A stretch of DNA of 51,849 bases. Source: Alphaproteobacteria bacterium (GTDB lineage Bacteria; Pseudomonadota; Alphaproteobacteria; UBA11073). The notes under the pieces are model-generated. The model was not told the DNA's origin. It did not search any database and worked only from the letters and a program-made list of their open reading frames with translations. Position numbers and translations under genes: made by a program. The number at the start of each line of letters is the position of its first letter. Position 1 is the first letter of the stretch. This document shows, piece by piece, positions 20,206 to 29,255 of the stretch. Location: NCBI GenBank assembly GCA_013289145.1, contig JABDAM010000008.1:1-51849 (forward strand), in the 5' to 3' direction.

Positions 20206-20913
20206 TTGATTTTAAAGTCCGAACTGTTATTGAATGGCGCCGTGCTTGATGAATTTGACATTTTAACCTGGCGCCATGGCCAGACGGTTTTGGGCGCGGA
20301 TGGCCGTTTTGCGGGCTCGAATGATACGCCTTTGACCGAAAAAGGGAGGGCGGAGGCGACGCAAGTTGCGGAAGTGATCTGTCATTTACCCAAAGAACAA
20401 TGGCCGCAGGCCTTATTTAAAACAAAACGCGAACGCACGCGTCAAAGCGCGGAACCTGTGAAAGAAATGCTTGCCGAACGCGGGCATCGCATTGAAATTC
20501 TAACGGCGCCGGAATTTAATGAACGCGGATTAGGCGAATGGGAGGGGCAGAAAAAGAAAGAATGCCCGGCCGGTTCGGATCAAACGCGCGGTCAACTTTA
20601 TCTGACAGGCGTCACGCCGCCGGGCGGCCAAAGCGCGGAAGCGCATATTGAACAAATCCTGCAAGGCCTTCAAAAGCATGAAACAATATTCGCGAATAAA
20701 CGCTGCGCGATTTCCTGGCATGGCGGTTGTATGCGCGCGTTATTGTTTTTATGCGGATATGATGATCAAATCGAGGAAATACCGAACGGCCAGGTTTTCC
20801 ATTTCACGCGGCGGTGCGGCGGGCAAGCCGGCGTGGAAGTTTTGCAATTGGCTGGCGGTAAAATTATGAAAACCACGCCCTATGCAATGACGACAGGCGT
20901 TTGCCGTTTATAG
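20206..20913 (+). CDS. Histidine phosphatase (phosphoglycerate-mutase-like) family protein
   Basis: 235 residues if the TTG at 20206 is used. That codon overlaps the terminator T-run, so TTG 20230 or GTG 20242 may be the true start. The catalytic RHG motif is in ILTWRHGQTV, followed by NDTPLTEKGRAEA, the acidic residue in EFNERGLGEWEG and the second catalytic His in SWHGGCMRALL. This is a full branch-1 set, so the enzyme should be an active phosphatase or mutase using a phospho-histidine intermediate. The substrate is not predictable. It runs in the same direction as the membrane-anchored unknown gene 45 bases downstream. Confidence 0.8.
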   Translation: MILKSELLLNGAVLDEFDILTWRHGQTVLGADGRFAGSNDTPLTEKGRAEATQVAEVICHLPKEQWPQALFKTKRERTRQSAEPVKEMLAERGHRIEILTAPEFNERGLGEWEGQKKKECPAGSDQTRGQLYLTGVTPPGGQSAEAHIEQILQGLQKHETIFANKRCAISWHGGCMRALLFLCGYDDQIEEIPNGQVFHFTRRCGGQAGVEVLQLAGGKIMKTTPYAMTTGVCRL

Positions 20914-20958
20914 TTTCTGAGATTTTATATATTATGGTCCCGCCTAGGAGGAAATGAG

Positions 20959-21537
20959 GTGAACTGGCTGGATATCGTGAAAATGGCGGTCGGTGCGGGG
21001 ATTGTGACGACGCTGCTCGGCCAGTGCATTGAATGGCTGCGCGAGGCCGGGGCGGACAAACGCAAAACCTCGCGCATCGCGCGTTATTCCGCCGTGCGCA
21101 TCGCGGTGGTGTTGGAACAATTCGCCATTCACTGTGCGGAACTCATCAGCAACCGTAAACTTTATTACAGCACGGGCGGCGCGGCTGGAAAGGTTGATAC
21201 GAAAATCCCCGCACTGTTGCCTTATCCCGATGATGTTGGATGGAATGCGCTGGAGATTTCATGGGTGGCGCGCGCCTTGATGCTGCGGAACGAAATCATG
21301 ATGGCGCAGCAGGAGATTGATTTCTGGTACGATCTGGATTGGGAGGCCATGCCCGATACGGTTGATATGCAATCTGGCAAATGCGGTTATCTGGCCTGGC
21401 GGCTCGCGGCCGATTTGCGGGAATATTACCGCTTGCCGCTTTATCATCCCGGGGAAACGTCATGGGATGCCATTGGTCTGTTAGAACCGTATTATCGTGA
21501 CGCGCTGGCGGGAAAGAAAAAGGCGCAAAGCGGTTGA
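20959..21537 (+). CDS. Hypothetical membrane-anchored protein
   Basis: 192 residues starting at GTG 20959, which is preceded by a strong AGGAGG site (20946-20951). The N-terminus (WLDIVKMAVGAGIVTTLLGQ) is a short hydrophobic segment that could anchor it in the inner membrane, followed by a basic stretch REAGADKRKTSR and a soluble helical domain with many Trp/Tyr residues. No family recognised. The clear ribosome-binding site and balanced composition support a real gene. It may be co-transcribed with the phosphatase before it and the Ohr gene after it. Confidence 0.7.
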   Translation: MNWLDIVKMAVGAGIVTTLLGQCIEWLREAGADKRKTSRIARYSAVRIAVVLEQFAIHCAELISNRKLYYSTGGAAGKVDTKIPALLPYPDDVGWNALEISWVARALMLRNEIMMAQQEIDFWYDLDWEAMPDTVDMQSGKCGYLAWRLAADLREYYRLPLYHPGETSWDAIGLLEPYYRDALAGKKKAQSG

Positions 21538-21616
21538 AAACAATCCTATTTCCCCCTTGCCAAAGGGCGGAATCCGCCTAAATATACAACCTATGCGTGC
21601 GAATCTTGAGCGGCCC

Positions 21617-22057
21617 ATGAAAAATCTCCACACCGCTAAGGCACGGGCGGTGGGCGGCCGCGCGGGGGCAGTGCGGACGCCCACCGGCACGCTGTCTTTC
21701 CGCATGACGCCGGAGGAGCTGACGCCGCAGCAGTTCGGCACCAATCCCGAAGAACTATTCGCTTGCAGTTATGCCTCCTGTTTCAGCAATGCCGTCAGCA
21801 CGGCTGCGCAGTGGGAGGGCCTGACGCTGCCGCCCGTCGCCGTGATGGCTGAAGTCGGTTTGAATCAGGATCAGCGCGACGACAAGGATTATGCGCTGAG
21901 CGTGACATTGGACGTCGCGCTGCCGCGGCTGGACCGCGTTATGGCGGAAAAAATCGTTCAGACCGCGCATGACATCTGCCCTTGTTCCAAGGCGATGCGG
22001 GGCAATGTTGATCTGACCTTGACCATCAACCAAGAACCGCTCGCCAAGCCGGTATAA
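21617..22057 (+). CDS. Ohr/OsmC-family organic hydroperoxide reductase
   Basis: 146 residues from ATG 21617. The start MKNLHTAKARAVGGRAG matches family N-termini, whereas the open frame upstream runs through noncoding repeat-like sequence. Two redox cysteines are present: C55 in SYASCFSNA and C121 in CPCSKA, together with GTNPEELFA. Ohr proteins reduce organic peroxides through a Cys pair regenerated by lipoylated proteins in the cytosol. The extra Cys at 123 (CPCS instead of the common CPYS) is a small variation. No OhrR regulator is adjacent. Confidence 0.85.
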   Translation: MKNLHTAKARAVGGRAGAVRTPTGTLSFRMTPEELTPQQFGTNPEELFACSYASCFSNAVSTAAQWEGLTLPPVAVMAEVGLNQDQRDDKDYALSVTLDVALPRLDRVMAEKIVQTAHDICPCSKAMRGNVDLTLTINQEPLAKPV

Positions 22058-22096
22058 TCGGCTGACGCCGCGCGCGGTTTCTGTTATTTTGCGCGC

Positions 22097-22636
22097 ATGA
22101 CCATCGCCGCGCCGCCGGGCGTTTTTTCGATCACGCAGATTATCGGTTATGTGGCTTATGCCGTCACCATCGCGGCATTCTGGCAAAAGCGGGATCGGCG
22201 ATTGCTGCTGCTAAATGGGCTCGGTGCGTTATTTTGGACGGTACAATATATCATGCTTGGCGCATGGGCTGGCGCGGTGACCGAAGCCTTGGTCACCATG
22301 CGCTCCACCCTGTCGGCTTATATTACTGAGAAGAAACACCAACATCTTACCGCTGTGATATTTACGGCGGCGTTTCTGATCGGTGGTGTCCTAACGTATC
22401 GCCAATGGTATGATACTCTGACGATGGCGGCATGCATTGTTGGCACCATTTCCATGGTTTATTTGGAAAAAATTATGCTGCGCTGGGGGACGTTGCTGGC
22501 AGTGTCATTGTGGTTTGCCTATAATTTTTTCACAGGTTCCATCGGCGGCGCGCTGGCCGGAGCAACCTTGATCGCCACGCAGATTATGACGCTGGTGCGG
22601 ATGTACCGGGATAAGAAATTGGAGACTGCCGCATGA
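22097..22636 (+). CDS. YgjV-like inner membrane protein
   Basis: 179 residues with five to six hydrophobic helices: IIGYVAYAVTIAAFWQK at the N-terminus, a KRDRRLLLLNGLGALFWTVQY segment characteristic of the YgjV family, and a C-terminal MTLVRMYRDKK tail. Function in the family is unknown. Its 3' end overlaps pgsA by four bases (ATGA), so it is translationally coupled to phospholipid synthesis. Confidence 0.75.
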   Translation: MTIAAPPGVFSITQIIGYVAYAVTIAAFWQKRDRRLLLLNGLGALFWTVQYIMLGAWAGAVTEALVTMRSTLSAYITEKKHQHLTAVIFTAAFLIGGVLTYRQWYDTLTMAACIVGTISMVYLEKIMLRWGTLLAVSLWFAYNFFTGSIGGALAGATLIATQIMTLVRMYRDKKLETAA

Positions 22637-23217
22637 TTAATTTGATTACCTTATTACGCGTGATTTTGCTGGCGCCGCTGGTGTGGTTGCTGGTGACGGC
22701 TGGGAAATCCTGGGCGGTGGAGGGGATTTTTATCGCGGCTGGCATTAGCGATTGGGCGGACGGCTGGCTGGCGCGGCGGCTGGGGCAAACGTCGAAATTC
22801 GGCGCGATGCTGGATCAGATTTGCGATAAGATTTTTATTACCGGCACATTGGTTGCCATGGTCGCGGCCGGAATGTTTGGGAAGGCCATGATACGGGTGG
22901 CGCCGGTATTCCTTATTATCGCGCGGGAATTCGCCGTGTCGGGCTGGCGTGAATATGCGGCGCAAATGGGCCGCGCGGTGCCGGTTGATAAGCTTGGTAA
23001 AATTAAAACCATTACGCAGTTTGTCGCGATTGCATGCTGGCTATGTCCGCCGATTGCCGATGATCCTGATCCGCAATGGCTTCAGTCCGTGCAGATGTAT
23101 ATTGTGTTGATCGCTCTTTTTGGGCTGTGGCTTGCGGCCATTTTGGGGATTATCAGCGCGGTTAATTATTTCCGCGCGGGTGCGCAGAAAGTCCCCGTGA
23201 AATCTTCAGCGGAGTAG
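22633..23217 (+). CDS. pgsA: CDP-diacylglycerol--glycerol-3-phosphate 3-phosphatidyltransferase
   Basis: 194 residues, polytopic. The CDP-alcohol phosphatidyltransferase signature is complete: D40-x2-D43-G44-x2-A47-R48-x8-G57-x3-D61-x3-D65. The N-terminus MINLITLLRVILLAPLVWLL is typical of PgsA, and REFAVSGWREYAA fits the phosphatidylglycerol-phosphate synthase subfamily. It makes phosphatidylglycerophosphate from CDP-diacylglycerol at the inner membrane. Its stop lies inside the facing glycosyltransferase gene (12-base tail-to-tail overlap). Confidence 0.88.
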   Translation: MINLITLLRVILLAPLVWLLVTAGKSWAVEGIFIAAGISDWADGWLARRLGQTSKFGAMLDQICDKIFITGTLVAMVAAGMFGKAMIRVAPVFLIIAREFAVSGWREYAAQMGRAVPVDKLGKIKTITQFVAIACWLCPPIADDPDPQWLQSVQMYIVLIALFGLWLAAILGIISAVNYFRAGAQKVPVKSSAE

Positions 23218-24117
23218 GATTTCCTGTATCACTTCATCCGCGCGCAGATGGTTTAAATCATCACATTGAATGAAAGCGGTGCGCTCACCCACCGGGCGGG
23301 AACGCGCGGGCGAAGAATCGTTCGAAAACAAAGATAAACACGGCGCGGCGCAAGCGGCGATCAAATGCATCGGGCCGGTATCGTTGCCGATGGCTCCTGC
23401 CGCGCGGCGCGCCAGGGCGGCGATGTCGAACAGGTTGGTTTGGCCCGTCAGGTTTAGGGCGCCCGGCGCGAGCGCCGTGATTTCCGCATTAATATCCTTT
23501 TCCGCATCCGCGCCGATCAAAACGGGCGTAATGTTTTGTGATAACAGATGGCGGCAAACTTCGCCGTAACCCGCCGTAGTCCAGCGTTTGCGCGGCCGCG
23601 TGGGCGCGGCGCCGGCACAGATCAAAACAAATTTTTCCGGCAGGCCGTAACGCGCAATATCTGCATCCAGCCACGTCAAATCCGGAAAAGGCGTTTCAGA
23701 AATTCCAACCGCGCGCAATTCCTCGCGGCGCATGTCCCAGGCATGGAGTTTTTCCCAGGCGGGATCAGACGGTTTGCCGTGCCATTCCGGATAGGGGCCG
23801 GGGAAAAACAGTTGATAATAGAAACCTGTACGGTCGTTGGTTTGCAAATCATAAACGCGCGTGAAATTTCCGCCGCGCAGCCGGGCGCGCAATTTCATCC
23901 AGCCGCCGATATCAAAAAATTTCGGTTTGTCATCGATGACGATTTTATCAAACCAGCCGGAGCGTTTCGCCATTTCAACAAACGGTTTGGTTGTCAGCAA
24001 CGTAATATGCGCAGACGGATGGTGATGCCTAATGGCCGCAAACGCCGCGAAACACATGATAAAATCACCGAGGGCAGACAGCTTTACCACCAGGATTTTA
24101 TCGCGTGTCCTATTCAT
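23206..24117 (-). CDS. Glycosyltransferase family 9 (heptosyltransferase-like)
   Basis: 303 residues from ATG 24115-24117. The frame is open further upstream, but this Met precedes the conserved ILVVKLSALGDFIMCFAAF start of GT9 proteins and overlaps the upstream stop by ATGA. C-terminal landmarks are GAAPTRPRKRWTTAGYGEV and AIGNDTGPMHLIAACAAPCL. Presumed to add heptose or a related sugar to LPS core on the cytoplasmic side. It is coupled to a GT4 gene, forming a two-gene glycan unit. Confidence 0.83.
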   Translation of the reverse strand: MNRTRDKILVVKLSALGDFIMCFAAFAAIRHHHPSAHITLLTTKPFVEMAKRSGWFDKIVIDDKPKFFDIGGWMKLRARLRGGNFTRVYDLQTNDRTGFYYQLFFPGPYPEWHGKPSDPAWEKLHAWDMRREELRAVGISETPFPDLTWLDADIARYGLPEKFVLICAGAAPTRPRKRWTTAGYGEVCRHLLSQNITPVLIGADAEKDINAEITALAPGALNLTGQTNLFDIAALARRAAGAIGNDTGPMHLIAACAAPCLSLFSNDSSPARSRPVGERTAFIQCDDLNHLRADEVIQEILLR

Positions 24118-25301
24118 TCCACGTTTTCCGATAGTAGCTGATGATACAGCCCGATCGTCTGTTCGCACATATTCATTTTGGTGAAATTCTGCGCCACGTG
24201 TCCCATCGCGCGCGCGCCGATGACGCGGCGGGCTTCGTCGGAAACGCCCAGAGCTTCTGTCAAAGCGGCGGCGCACATTTCAACGTTATGCGGCGAAAAC
24301 AGCCAGCCTGTGCCATGCGGATCGGACAGGGGGATAATCGTTTCCGATGAACCGCCGTGACCCGATGCGACGATTAAGCGTCCCATGGCCTGTGCTTCCA
24401 CCGCGACGCGGCCAAAGGCTTCGGGGTCTTGGGAGGGCGAGACGACCACATCCGCGACGCGGTAGGCGGCGGGCATGTCATCGCATTCAGGCAGCAAGCG
24501 CACGCGGCCTTCGAGTTCCAGGGCGCTCACGCGCGCGGAGACTTCTTCGCGGTAACTGTGATGGCCGTGGTCGGAGCCCATCATCACGCAAAACCAGTTT
24601 TGTTCGCGGATTTTCGCCAGCGCGTCGAGCAAGAACAATTGACCTTTCCAGCGCGTAAAACGTCCGGGCAGCAGGATCAGCGGCACATGCTCAGGCACAT
24701 GCCAGGTGCGCAGGAGTTTGATGGATCGTTCATCCGATACGCGGTAAGGATCGAATTTCACCATATCGATGCCGCGCGGGATGACGGAGATTTTTTCCGG
24801 CGGCACGTGATATTCGCGCTGCATGTGGCCGGAAATGAAATTGGAAATGGCGATGATCTGTTCGCCCATCGTCATCACGCGGTTATAACGGCGTTTGATT
24901 TTGCCCCACACACCATCGCCTAGATTATAAGTGCCGTGAAACGTCGTGATAAAACGCACGGGCGATTTTTCTTTTTTCAATTTCTGCCAGGCGTGATACC
25001 CGGCCCAGGCCGGCGCGCGCGAACGGGCGTGAATGATGTCGATCTTATGCTCGCGCACGATTTTTTGAATCGCGCGCGCGTTGGCGGCGATCTGCCACGG
25101 CATCTTGCCGCCCAGCGGCAATTCGATATGCGTGGCGCCGGCGCGGTTCAATTCATGCACCATCGGCCCGCCCGCACTGGCGACATAGGCGCGGCAGCCG
25201 TTTTTCACCAATGCCGCCGCCACGTCCACCGTGCCGCGTTCGACGCCGCCCGAAATCAAGGCGGGCAGCAATTGCAGGATGGCCGGGGCTTCGCTAGTCA
25301 T
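24114..25301 (-). CDS. Glycosyltransferase family 4
   Basis: 395 residues. N-terminal ILQLLPALISGGVERGTVDVAAAL and IIHARSRAPAW; C-terminal donor domain with LILLPGRFTRWKGQLFLLDAL and SPSQDPEAFGRVAVEAQAMGR, which holds the E-x7-E motif. This is a retaining GT-B transferase, probably acting on an LPS core or capsule acceptor in the cytoplasm. The ATG has the divergent orphan region behind it and its stop couples to the GT9 gene. Confidence 0.84.
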   Translation of the reverse strand: MTSEAPAILQLLPALISGGVERGTVDVAAALVKNGCRAYVASAGGPMVHELNRAGATHIELPLGGKMPWQIAANARAIQKIVREHKIDIIHARSRAPAWAGYHAWQKLKKEKSPVRFITTFHGTYNLGDGVWGKIKRRYNRVMTMGEQIIAISNFISGHMQREYHVPPEKISVIPRGIDMVKFDPYRVSDERSIKLLRTWHVPEHVPLILLPGRFTRWKGQLFLLDALAKIREQNWFCVMMGSDHGHHSYREEVSARVSALELEGRVRLLPECDDMPAAYRVADVVVSPSQDPEAFGRVAVEAQAMGRLIVASGHGGSSETIIPLSDPHGTGWLFSPHNVEMCAAALTEALGVSDEARRVIGARAMGHVAQNFTKMNMCEQTIGLYHQLLSENVE

Positions 25302-25342
25302 TATAAAATGGCTAGCAGATGAATCCGCGAGGGGCGAGGGGG

Positions 25343-26284
25343 TTATTTGGGATTATAATCTGGAATGGTTATCGCAGCCACTTTATCCACCATATAGGGC
25401 GCATAATTAATAAGGCCGAATTTTTTCATCACGCCCCAGCTGATTGTTAAGGCAGCGATGTTTGCTAAGAATGAGGTGGGAGATAAACTGAGCATTAATA
25501 AAGGAACTTGGTACATCATCAGGGATTTTATCATGATATTAATGATATGGTTATTGTAAACTGCCCTATTTGCTGAACTTGTCCAGGCTTGCCGTGTTCC
25601 TGCCGCGCCTGCTTTTATGGATTCTTTGATGTCCTCGCCATCATAAATTTTCTTTCCGATAGATTTAAAAGATGCTTCGATTTGTTCTTCTGTAACAGAC
25701 GTTTTCAACTGGTCAGGTTGCAATATTTGTTTCCATTGATCTTGAAATTCCGCCAACGTTTGATTCTTCGTGTCCAAAAGCGGGGCATTTTTTTCTATTA
25801 AGGATATGGCTACAGCGGCTCTAGCATCGCCTTCCGCAATGTTTGAAAGAGCCGATAAAAGGCCTGTGAACAATATGGCGCATGCCGCATTCGCCAATGC
25901 ATTAGCCAGAATAGAATGTTTGAACTGACTATGACTATAAGCTAATCCTGCCATAAGGCTACATGCAGAGAGCATATTCGTTACAAAAAACCTCATTTGA
26001 CGTTTGTGCCGGATTTCATGCAGCAAAATTGATGGTAAATGATAATTTATGCCGTTATCAGGATCTAAAAGTAAAGGATGAATGAATATTCCACGCAGTG
26101 TTATTCCTCCAGCAGAATTTGCAACTTTTTTTAAAGAGATATCAGTATTTCGTCCTTGGTACAGAATTTTCTCTGCGCTTGGCGCGCCTTTCCAATAAGA
26201 CAGGGCTTCTTCGATAATAGCCTTTTGTTTTGTTGATGCGCGAATTTTCACAAAAGTCCTTAATTTCCACTCTATAGCTACCAC
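25343..26284 (-). CDS. Putative membrane zinc metallopeptidase (HExxH), AT-rich orphan
   Basis: 313 residues. H89-E-I-R-H93 in ILLHEIRHKRQ is a zinc-binding HExxH motif followed closely by basic residues. Hydrophobic segments occur at ~103-118, ~126-147 and near 255-285, so it is probably embedded in the inner membrane with the motif on the cytosolic face. The pattern recalls poorly described HExRH families, but I cannot name one with confidence. It is clearly more AT-rich than the flanking genes and lies between a glycosyltransferase gene and a divergent hydrolase gene that starts only 29 bases away. A third zinc ligand is not obvious. Confidence 0.65.
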   Translation of the reverse strand: MVAIEWKLRTFVKIRASTKQKAIIEEALSYWKGAPSAEKILYQGRNTDISLKKVANSAGGITLRGIFIHPLLLDPDNGINYHLPSILLHEIRHKRQMRFFVTNMLSACSLMAGLAYSHSQFKHSILANALANAACAILFTGLLSALSNIAEGDARAAVAISLIEKNAPLLDTKNQTLAEFQDQWKQILQPDQLKTSVTEEQIEASFKSIGKKIYDGEDIKESIKAGAAGTRQAWTSSANRAVYNNHIINIMIKSLMMYQVPLLMLSLSPTSFLANIAALTISWGVMKKFGLINYAPYMVDKVAAITIPDYNPK

Positions 26285-26313
26285 TTTGGGATCTTTTATG
26301 TCAAAGTTTTTTT

Positions 26314-27039
26314 ATGACAGATAGGGTTCGCGTTGTTAGTATGCGTCAGCCCGGCCGCGCGCCTGGCGTCATGTTCCTGCACGGTTTCAATTCCGATATG
26401 CAGGGCGGGAAGGCGACGGCGCTGGCGGAATATTGCGGCGAACGTGAGCAGGCCTTTATACGGTTTGATTGCCGCGCGCATGGGCGGTCGGCGGGGGATT
26501 TTGCGGATTTTACGATTGGCGGTGCGCTGGAAGATGCGCTGTATGTATTGGATCACCTGACAGAAGGGCCACAGATTTTGGTGGGCTCTTCGATGGGGGG
26601 ATGGCTGGCGTTTTTATTGGCGCTGACGCGGCCGGAGCGGGTGCGCGCGATTATCGGCCTCGCGCCCGCGCCGGATTTTACGGATCAGATTTATTTTGAT
26701 GATTTTAATGATGCACAGCGCGCGGAACTGGATGCGAAGGGCCGCGTGAATATACCGTCGCAATATGGCGGGGAATATTTGATCACGAAAAAATTAATTG
26801 ATGATGGGCGAAAGCATTTCGTCATGGATAAATTGGGACAGATCAAATGCCCGCTGCACATTCTGCACGGCCAGCAAGACGCGGACGTGAAATGGCAACA
26901 ATCACTGGACATCGCCGCGCGTTGGGGTTGCGATGATGTGCAGGTGAATTTGATTAAATCGGCGGGGCACCGCCTGTCCGAACCGGCGGAATTATTGTTG
27001 TTGCAGCATACCCTCACGCAATTGCTAGAGACGCCGTAA
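26314..27039 (+). CDS. Alpha/beta hydrolase
   Basis: 241 residues. FLHGFNSDMQGGKA forms the oxyanion region, S93 is the nucleophile in LVGSSMGGWLAF, Asp lies in HGQQDADVKW and His in SAGHRLSEP. The triad and size fit the ABHD10/YcfP-like group of small serine esterases or thioesterases. Cytosolic, no signal peptide. The gene is followed 33 bases on by a MaoC-type hydratase and then ribF, all on the plus strand. Confidence 0.82.
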   Translation: MTDRVRVVSMRQPGRAPGVMFLHGFNSDMQGGKATALAEYCGEREQAFIRFDCRAHGRSAGDFADFTIGGALEDALYVLDHLTEGPQILVGSSMGGWLAFLLALTRPERVRAIIGLAPAPDFTDQIYFDDFNDAQRAELDAKGRVNIPSQYGGEYLITKKLIDDGRKHFVMDKLGQIKCPLHILHGQQDADVKWQQSLDIAARWGCDDVQVNLIKSAGHRLSEPAELLLLQHTLTQLLETP

Positions 27040-27072
27040 ACGGATAAAATCCCATGATTCCAGAAGGATCCT

Positions 27073-27549
27073 ATGCCAGACGCCCAGCGCCCCAATACAT
27101 CCCACATCGAAGGTTACCGCCTTGAAGATATTAAGGTCGGCATGTCTGCCGCCTTTGCCAAGACGATTACGGAGGCGGATGTTTTGTTATTCGCGGGCGT
27201 ATCGGGCGATACCAATTCCATCCATGTGAACGAAGAATTCGCGCGCCGGACGCGGTTCGGGCGGCGGATTGCGCATGGCATGCTGTCGGCTTCGTTGATT
27301 TCCACCGCGTTGGGCAGCAAGTTGCCCGGCCCGGGCGCGATTTATCAATCACAAACTCTGAAATTCGTCGCGCCGGTCTATATGGGCGACACGGTGGAGG
27401 CGCGCGTGACCGTCGCCGAAATCAACCGCGAAAAACGCCGGATCGTGATGAGAACCGAATGCTGGGTCGGCGATAAACAGGTCGTGGTGGGTGAGGCGCT
27501 GATCTGGGTGCCGCCGCCTGAAGAAGAAGCGCGTTTGCGCAGCAGTTAA
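27073..27549 (+). CDS. MaoC-family (R)-specific enoyl-CoA hydratase
   Basis: 158 residues, a single hot-dog domain. The catalytic Asp46 and His51 are in SGDTNSIHVNEEFA, the hydratase-2 motif, and HGMLSASLISTALG follows. PhaJ-like enzymes hydrate trans-2-enoyl-CoA to (R)-3-hydroxyacyl-CoA, feeding polyhydroxyalkanoate or fatty acid pathways. An AAGGATCC stretch before the ATG serves as ribosome-binding site. The gene is four bases from the ribF start. Confidence 0.83.
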   Translation: MPDAQRPNTSHIEGYRLEDIKVGMSAAFAKTITEADVLLFAGVSGDTNSIHVNEEFARRTRFGRRIAHGMLSASLISTALGSKLPGPGAIYQSQTLKFVAPVYMGDTVEARVTVAEINREKRRIVMRTECWVGDKQVVVGEALIWVPPPEEEARLRSS

Positions 27550-27553
27550 CCGC

Positions 27554-28537
27554 ATGGTTCACGCACATATGGAAATGGCCCTGATGCCGCCGGTGATGCG
27601 GGTCTGGCCGGACTTGTCCGCCCTGCCGCCCGAGGCGAAAAATCTGGTCGTCGCCATCGGCAATTTTGACGGCGTGCATTTGGGGCACCAGGCCGTCATT
27701 TCCGCGGCCCAGCGCCAGGCGCGGGAATTGAATACGGGGTTGGCGGTGCTGATGTTTGCGCCCAATCCGCGCCAGTTTTTCGCGCCTGACGCGCCGCCCA
27801 GCGAGCTGACGCCGCTCCATACGCGCGCGCGTTATTTGTCGCTGTTGGGCGTGCAACAGCTTTATATCCAGAAATTTGATCTGACTTTTTCAAAACTCGA
27901 AGACATGGCCTTTATCGAAAAAGTTTTGGCGCAGCAGTTAGGCGCGCGCCACGTCGTCGTCGGTGAGAATTTTCATTTCGGCCATAAACGCCACGGCGAT
28001 GTGAATTTTCTGATTGATCAAAGCGCGCGCCTCGGCTTCGGCGTCACGCCCGTGCCGCCGGTGCGCATGACGAACGGGCAGGTTTATTCGTCAACGCGCG
28101 TGCGCGAATGTTTGCAACAGGGCGACGTTGCGGGCGCGCGCCAAATCCTGGGCCGTCCGTTTGAAATCGAAGGCACCGTGGAACGCGGCCAGGGCCTGGC
28201 GCGTGATTGGGGTTTTCCGACGGCGAATATGACGCTGGGAAATTACATCCGCCCGAAATACGGTGTTTACGCCGTGCGCGCGGCGTTGGTTGGTCCTGCC
28301 GCCGTGCCGGAATGGTTCGGCGGCGTGGCGAATTTGGGTGTGCGCCCGACGTTCCGGGGCGGCAACGAAGTTTTTGAAACACATTTGTTTGATTTCAAAG
28401 ACGACCTGTATGATCGCCGTTTGCGCGTGCAATTGTGGCATTACCTGCGGCCTGAGGAAAAATTCGGCAAAGCCGAAGCCCTGCGCGCGCAGATCACCAA
28501 GGACGCAGCGGATGCGCGGGCGCGGCTGGGCGGTTGA
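27554..28537 (+). CDS. ribF: Bifunctional riboflavin kinase/FAD synthetase
   Basis: Up to 327 residues; several in-frame ATGs near the start (27554, 27569, 27575, 27584, 27596) leave the N-terminus uncertain. The FAD synthetase domain shows VVAIGNFDGVHLGHQ and VVVGENFHFGHKRHGD with YSSTRVRECL. The riboflavin kinase domain shows GLARDWGFPTANM (PTAN motif), GVYAVRA and ETHLFDF. It converts riboflavin to FMN and then FAD. In many bacteria ribF precedes ileS, and here ileS follows after one inserted orphan on the other strand. Confidence 0.92.
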   Translation: MVHAHMEMALMPPVMRVWPDLSALPPEAKNLVVAIGNFDGVHLGHQAVISAAQRQARELNTGLAVLMFAPNPRQFFAPDAPPSELTPLHTRARYLSLLGVQQLYIQKFDLTFSKLEDMAFIEKVLAQQLGARHVVVGENFHFGHKRHGDVNFLIDQSARLGFGVTPVPPVRMTNGQVYSSTRVRECLQQGDVAGARQILGRPFEIEGTVERGQGLARDWGFPTANMTLGNYIRPKYGVYAVRAALVGPAAVPEWFGGVANLGVRPTFRGGNEVFETHLFDFKDDLYDRRLRVQLWHYLRPEEKFGKAEALRAQITKDAADARARLGG

Positions 28538-28549
28538 ATAGCGCCATAT

Positions 28550-29131
28550 TTATATGGCAGGTGTTACGCCCACAAACTGGCGAACAAGGTTCGCAGCTGT
28601 TTTCAGGTTTGGTTTATGCTCATCAGCCGAGAAACGATGCGTGGAGTCGGCAGCTGCGTGAAGAATGCTGCCAACCGCTTTGTCCAATCGACCGCTAATG
28701 CCGGTTAATTGATTGCGATAATAATGGGTGTGACCCTGATTATCTTCTTCCGCTGCGGCTTCCAGGTTTGAAATGCTGGTCGCCATATCCATCTCTTTAA
28801 CACAGATTTTGTAGCTTCTGCGGAATGCCATCAGCTGCACTTCATTCAAATCCACCAGCACGCCAAACGCTTCAGGATATCCGGCGGTTTCATCGTTTCC
28901 GAATTCCATTTCGGCAGGCGCATCAGAAAGGCTCAATTTCTCCAGGACCGCTGTTTTTATTGCATCGAGTTCTGCGCCTTCAAACAGGGCAGGTAAAATG
29001 GCCCAAAGACTGTCGCCCGAGCAAACAGGCAACTTGCATTCCAAAAGTGAGCTAGATAAAGCGGCGATGGGCGAGTAGTGATCGTCACCAAAGGTGCTCA
29101 AAAATTTATCTTGGGAAATATTAAGTTCCAT
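28550..29131 (-). CDS. Hypothetical orphan protein
   Basis: 193 residues from the second of two adjacent ATGs (29129-29131), which is best placed behind GGAGAGA. No family recognised. The protein is acidic in the N-terminal two thirds and helical, with a C-terminal segment EHKPNLKTAANLVRQFVGV. It is more AT-rich than its neighbours and separates ribF from ileS, which are usually contiguous, so it looks like a later insertion. It ends 12 bases from ribF, tail to tail. A distant likeness at the C-terminus to the orphan at 42060-42551 (FKPN ... F.G) is noted but weak. Confidence 0.65.
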   Translation of the reverse strand: MELNISQDKFLSTFGDDHYSPIAALSSSLLECKLPVCSGDSLWAILPALFEGAELDAIKTAVLEKLSLSDAPAEMEFGNDETAGYPEAFGVLVDLNEVQLMAFRRSYKICVKEMDMATSISNLEAAAEEDNQGHTHYYRNQLTGISGRLDKAVGSILHAAADSTHRFSADEHKPNLKTAANLVRQFVGVTPAI

Positions 29132-29255
29132 CATTCTCTCCAATGGTTAAAACGTATAATTGCGAGGATAGCGAAGGTTAAGCAGAGGATCGCGCAAAGG
29201 CAAGGGATTTTTGTTGCCGATGGCGGGAAATCTTGATAGTTTGACCGCCCTTGCC

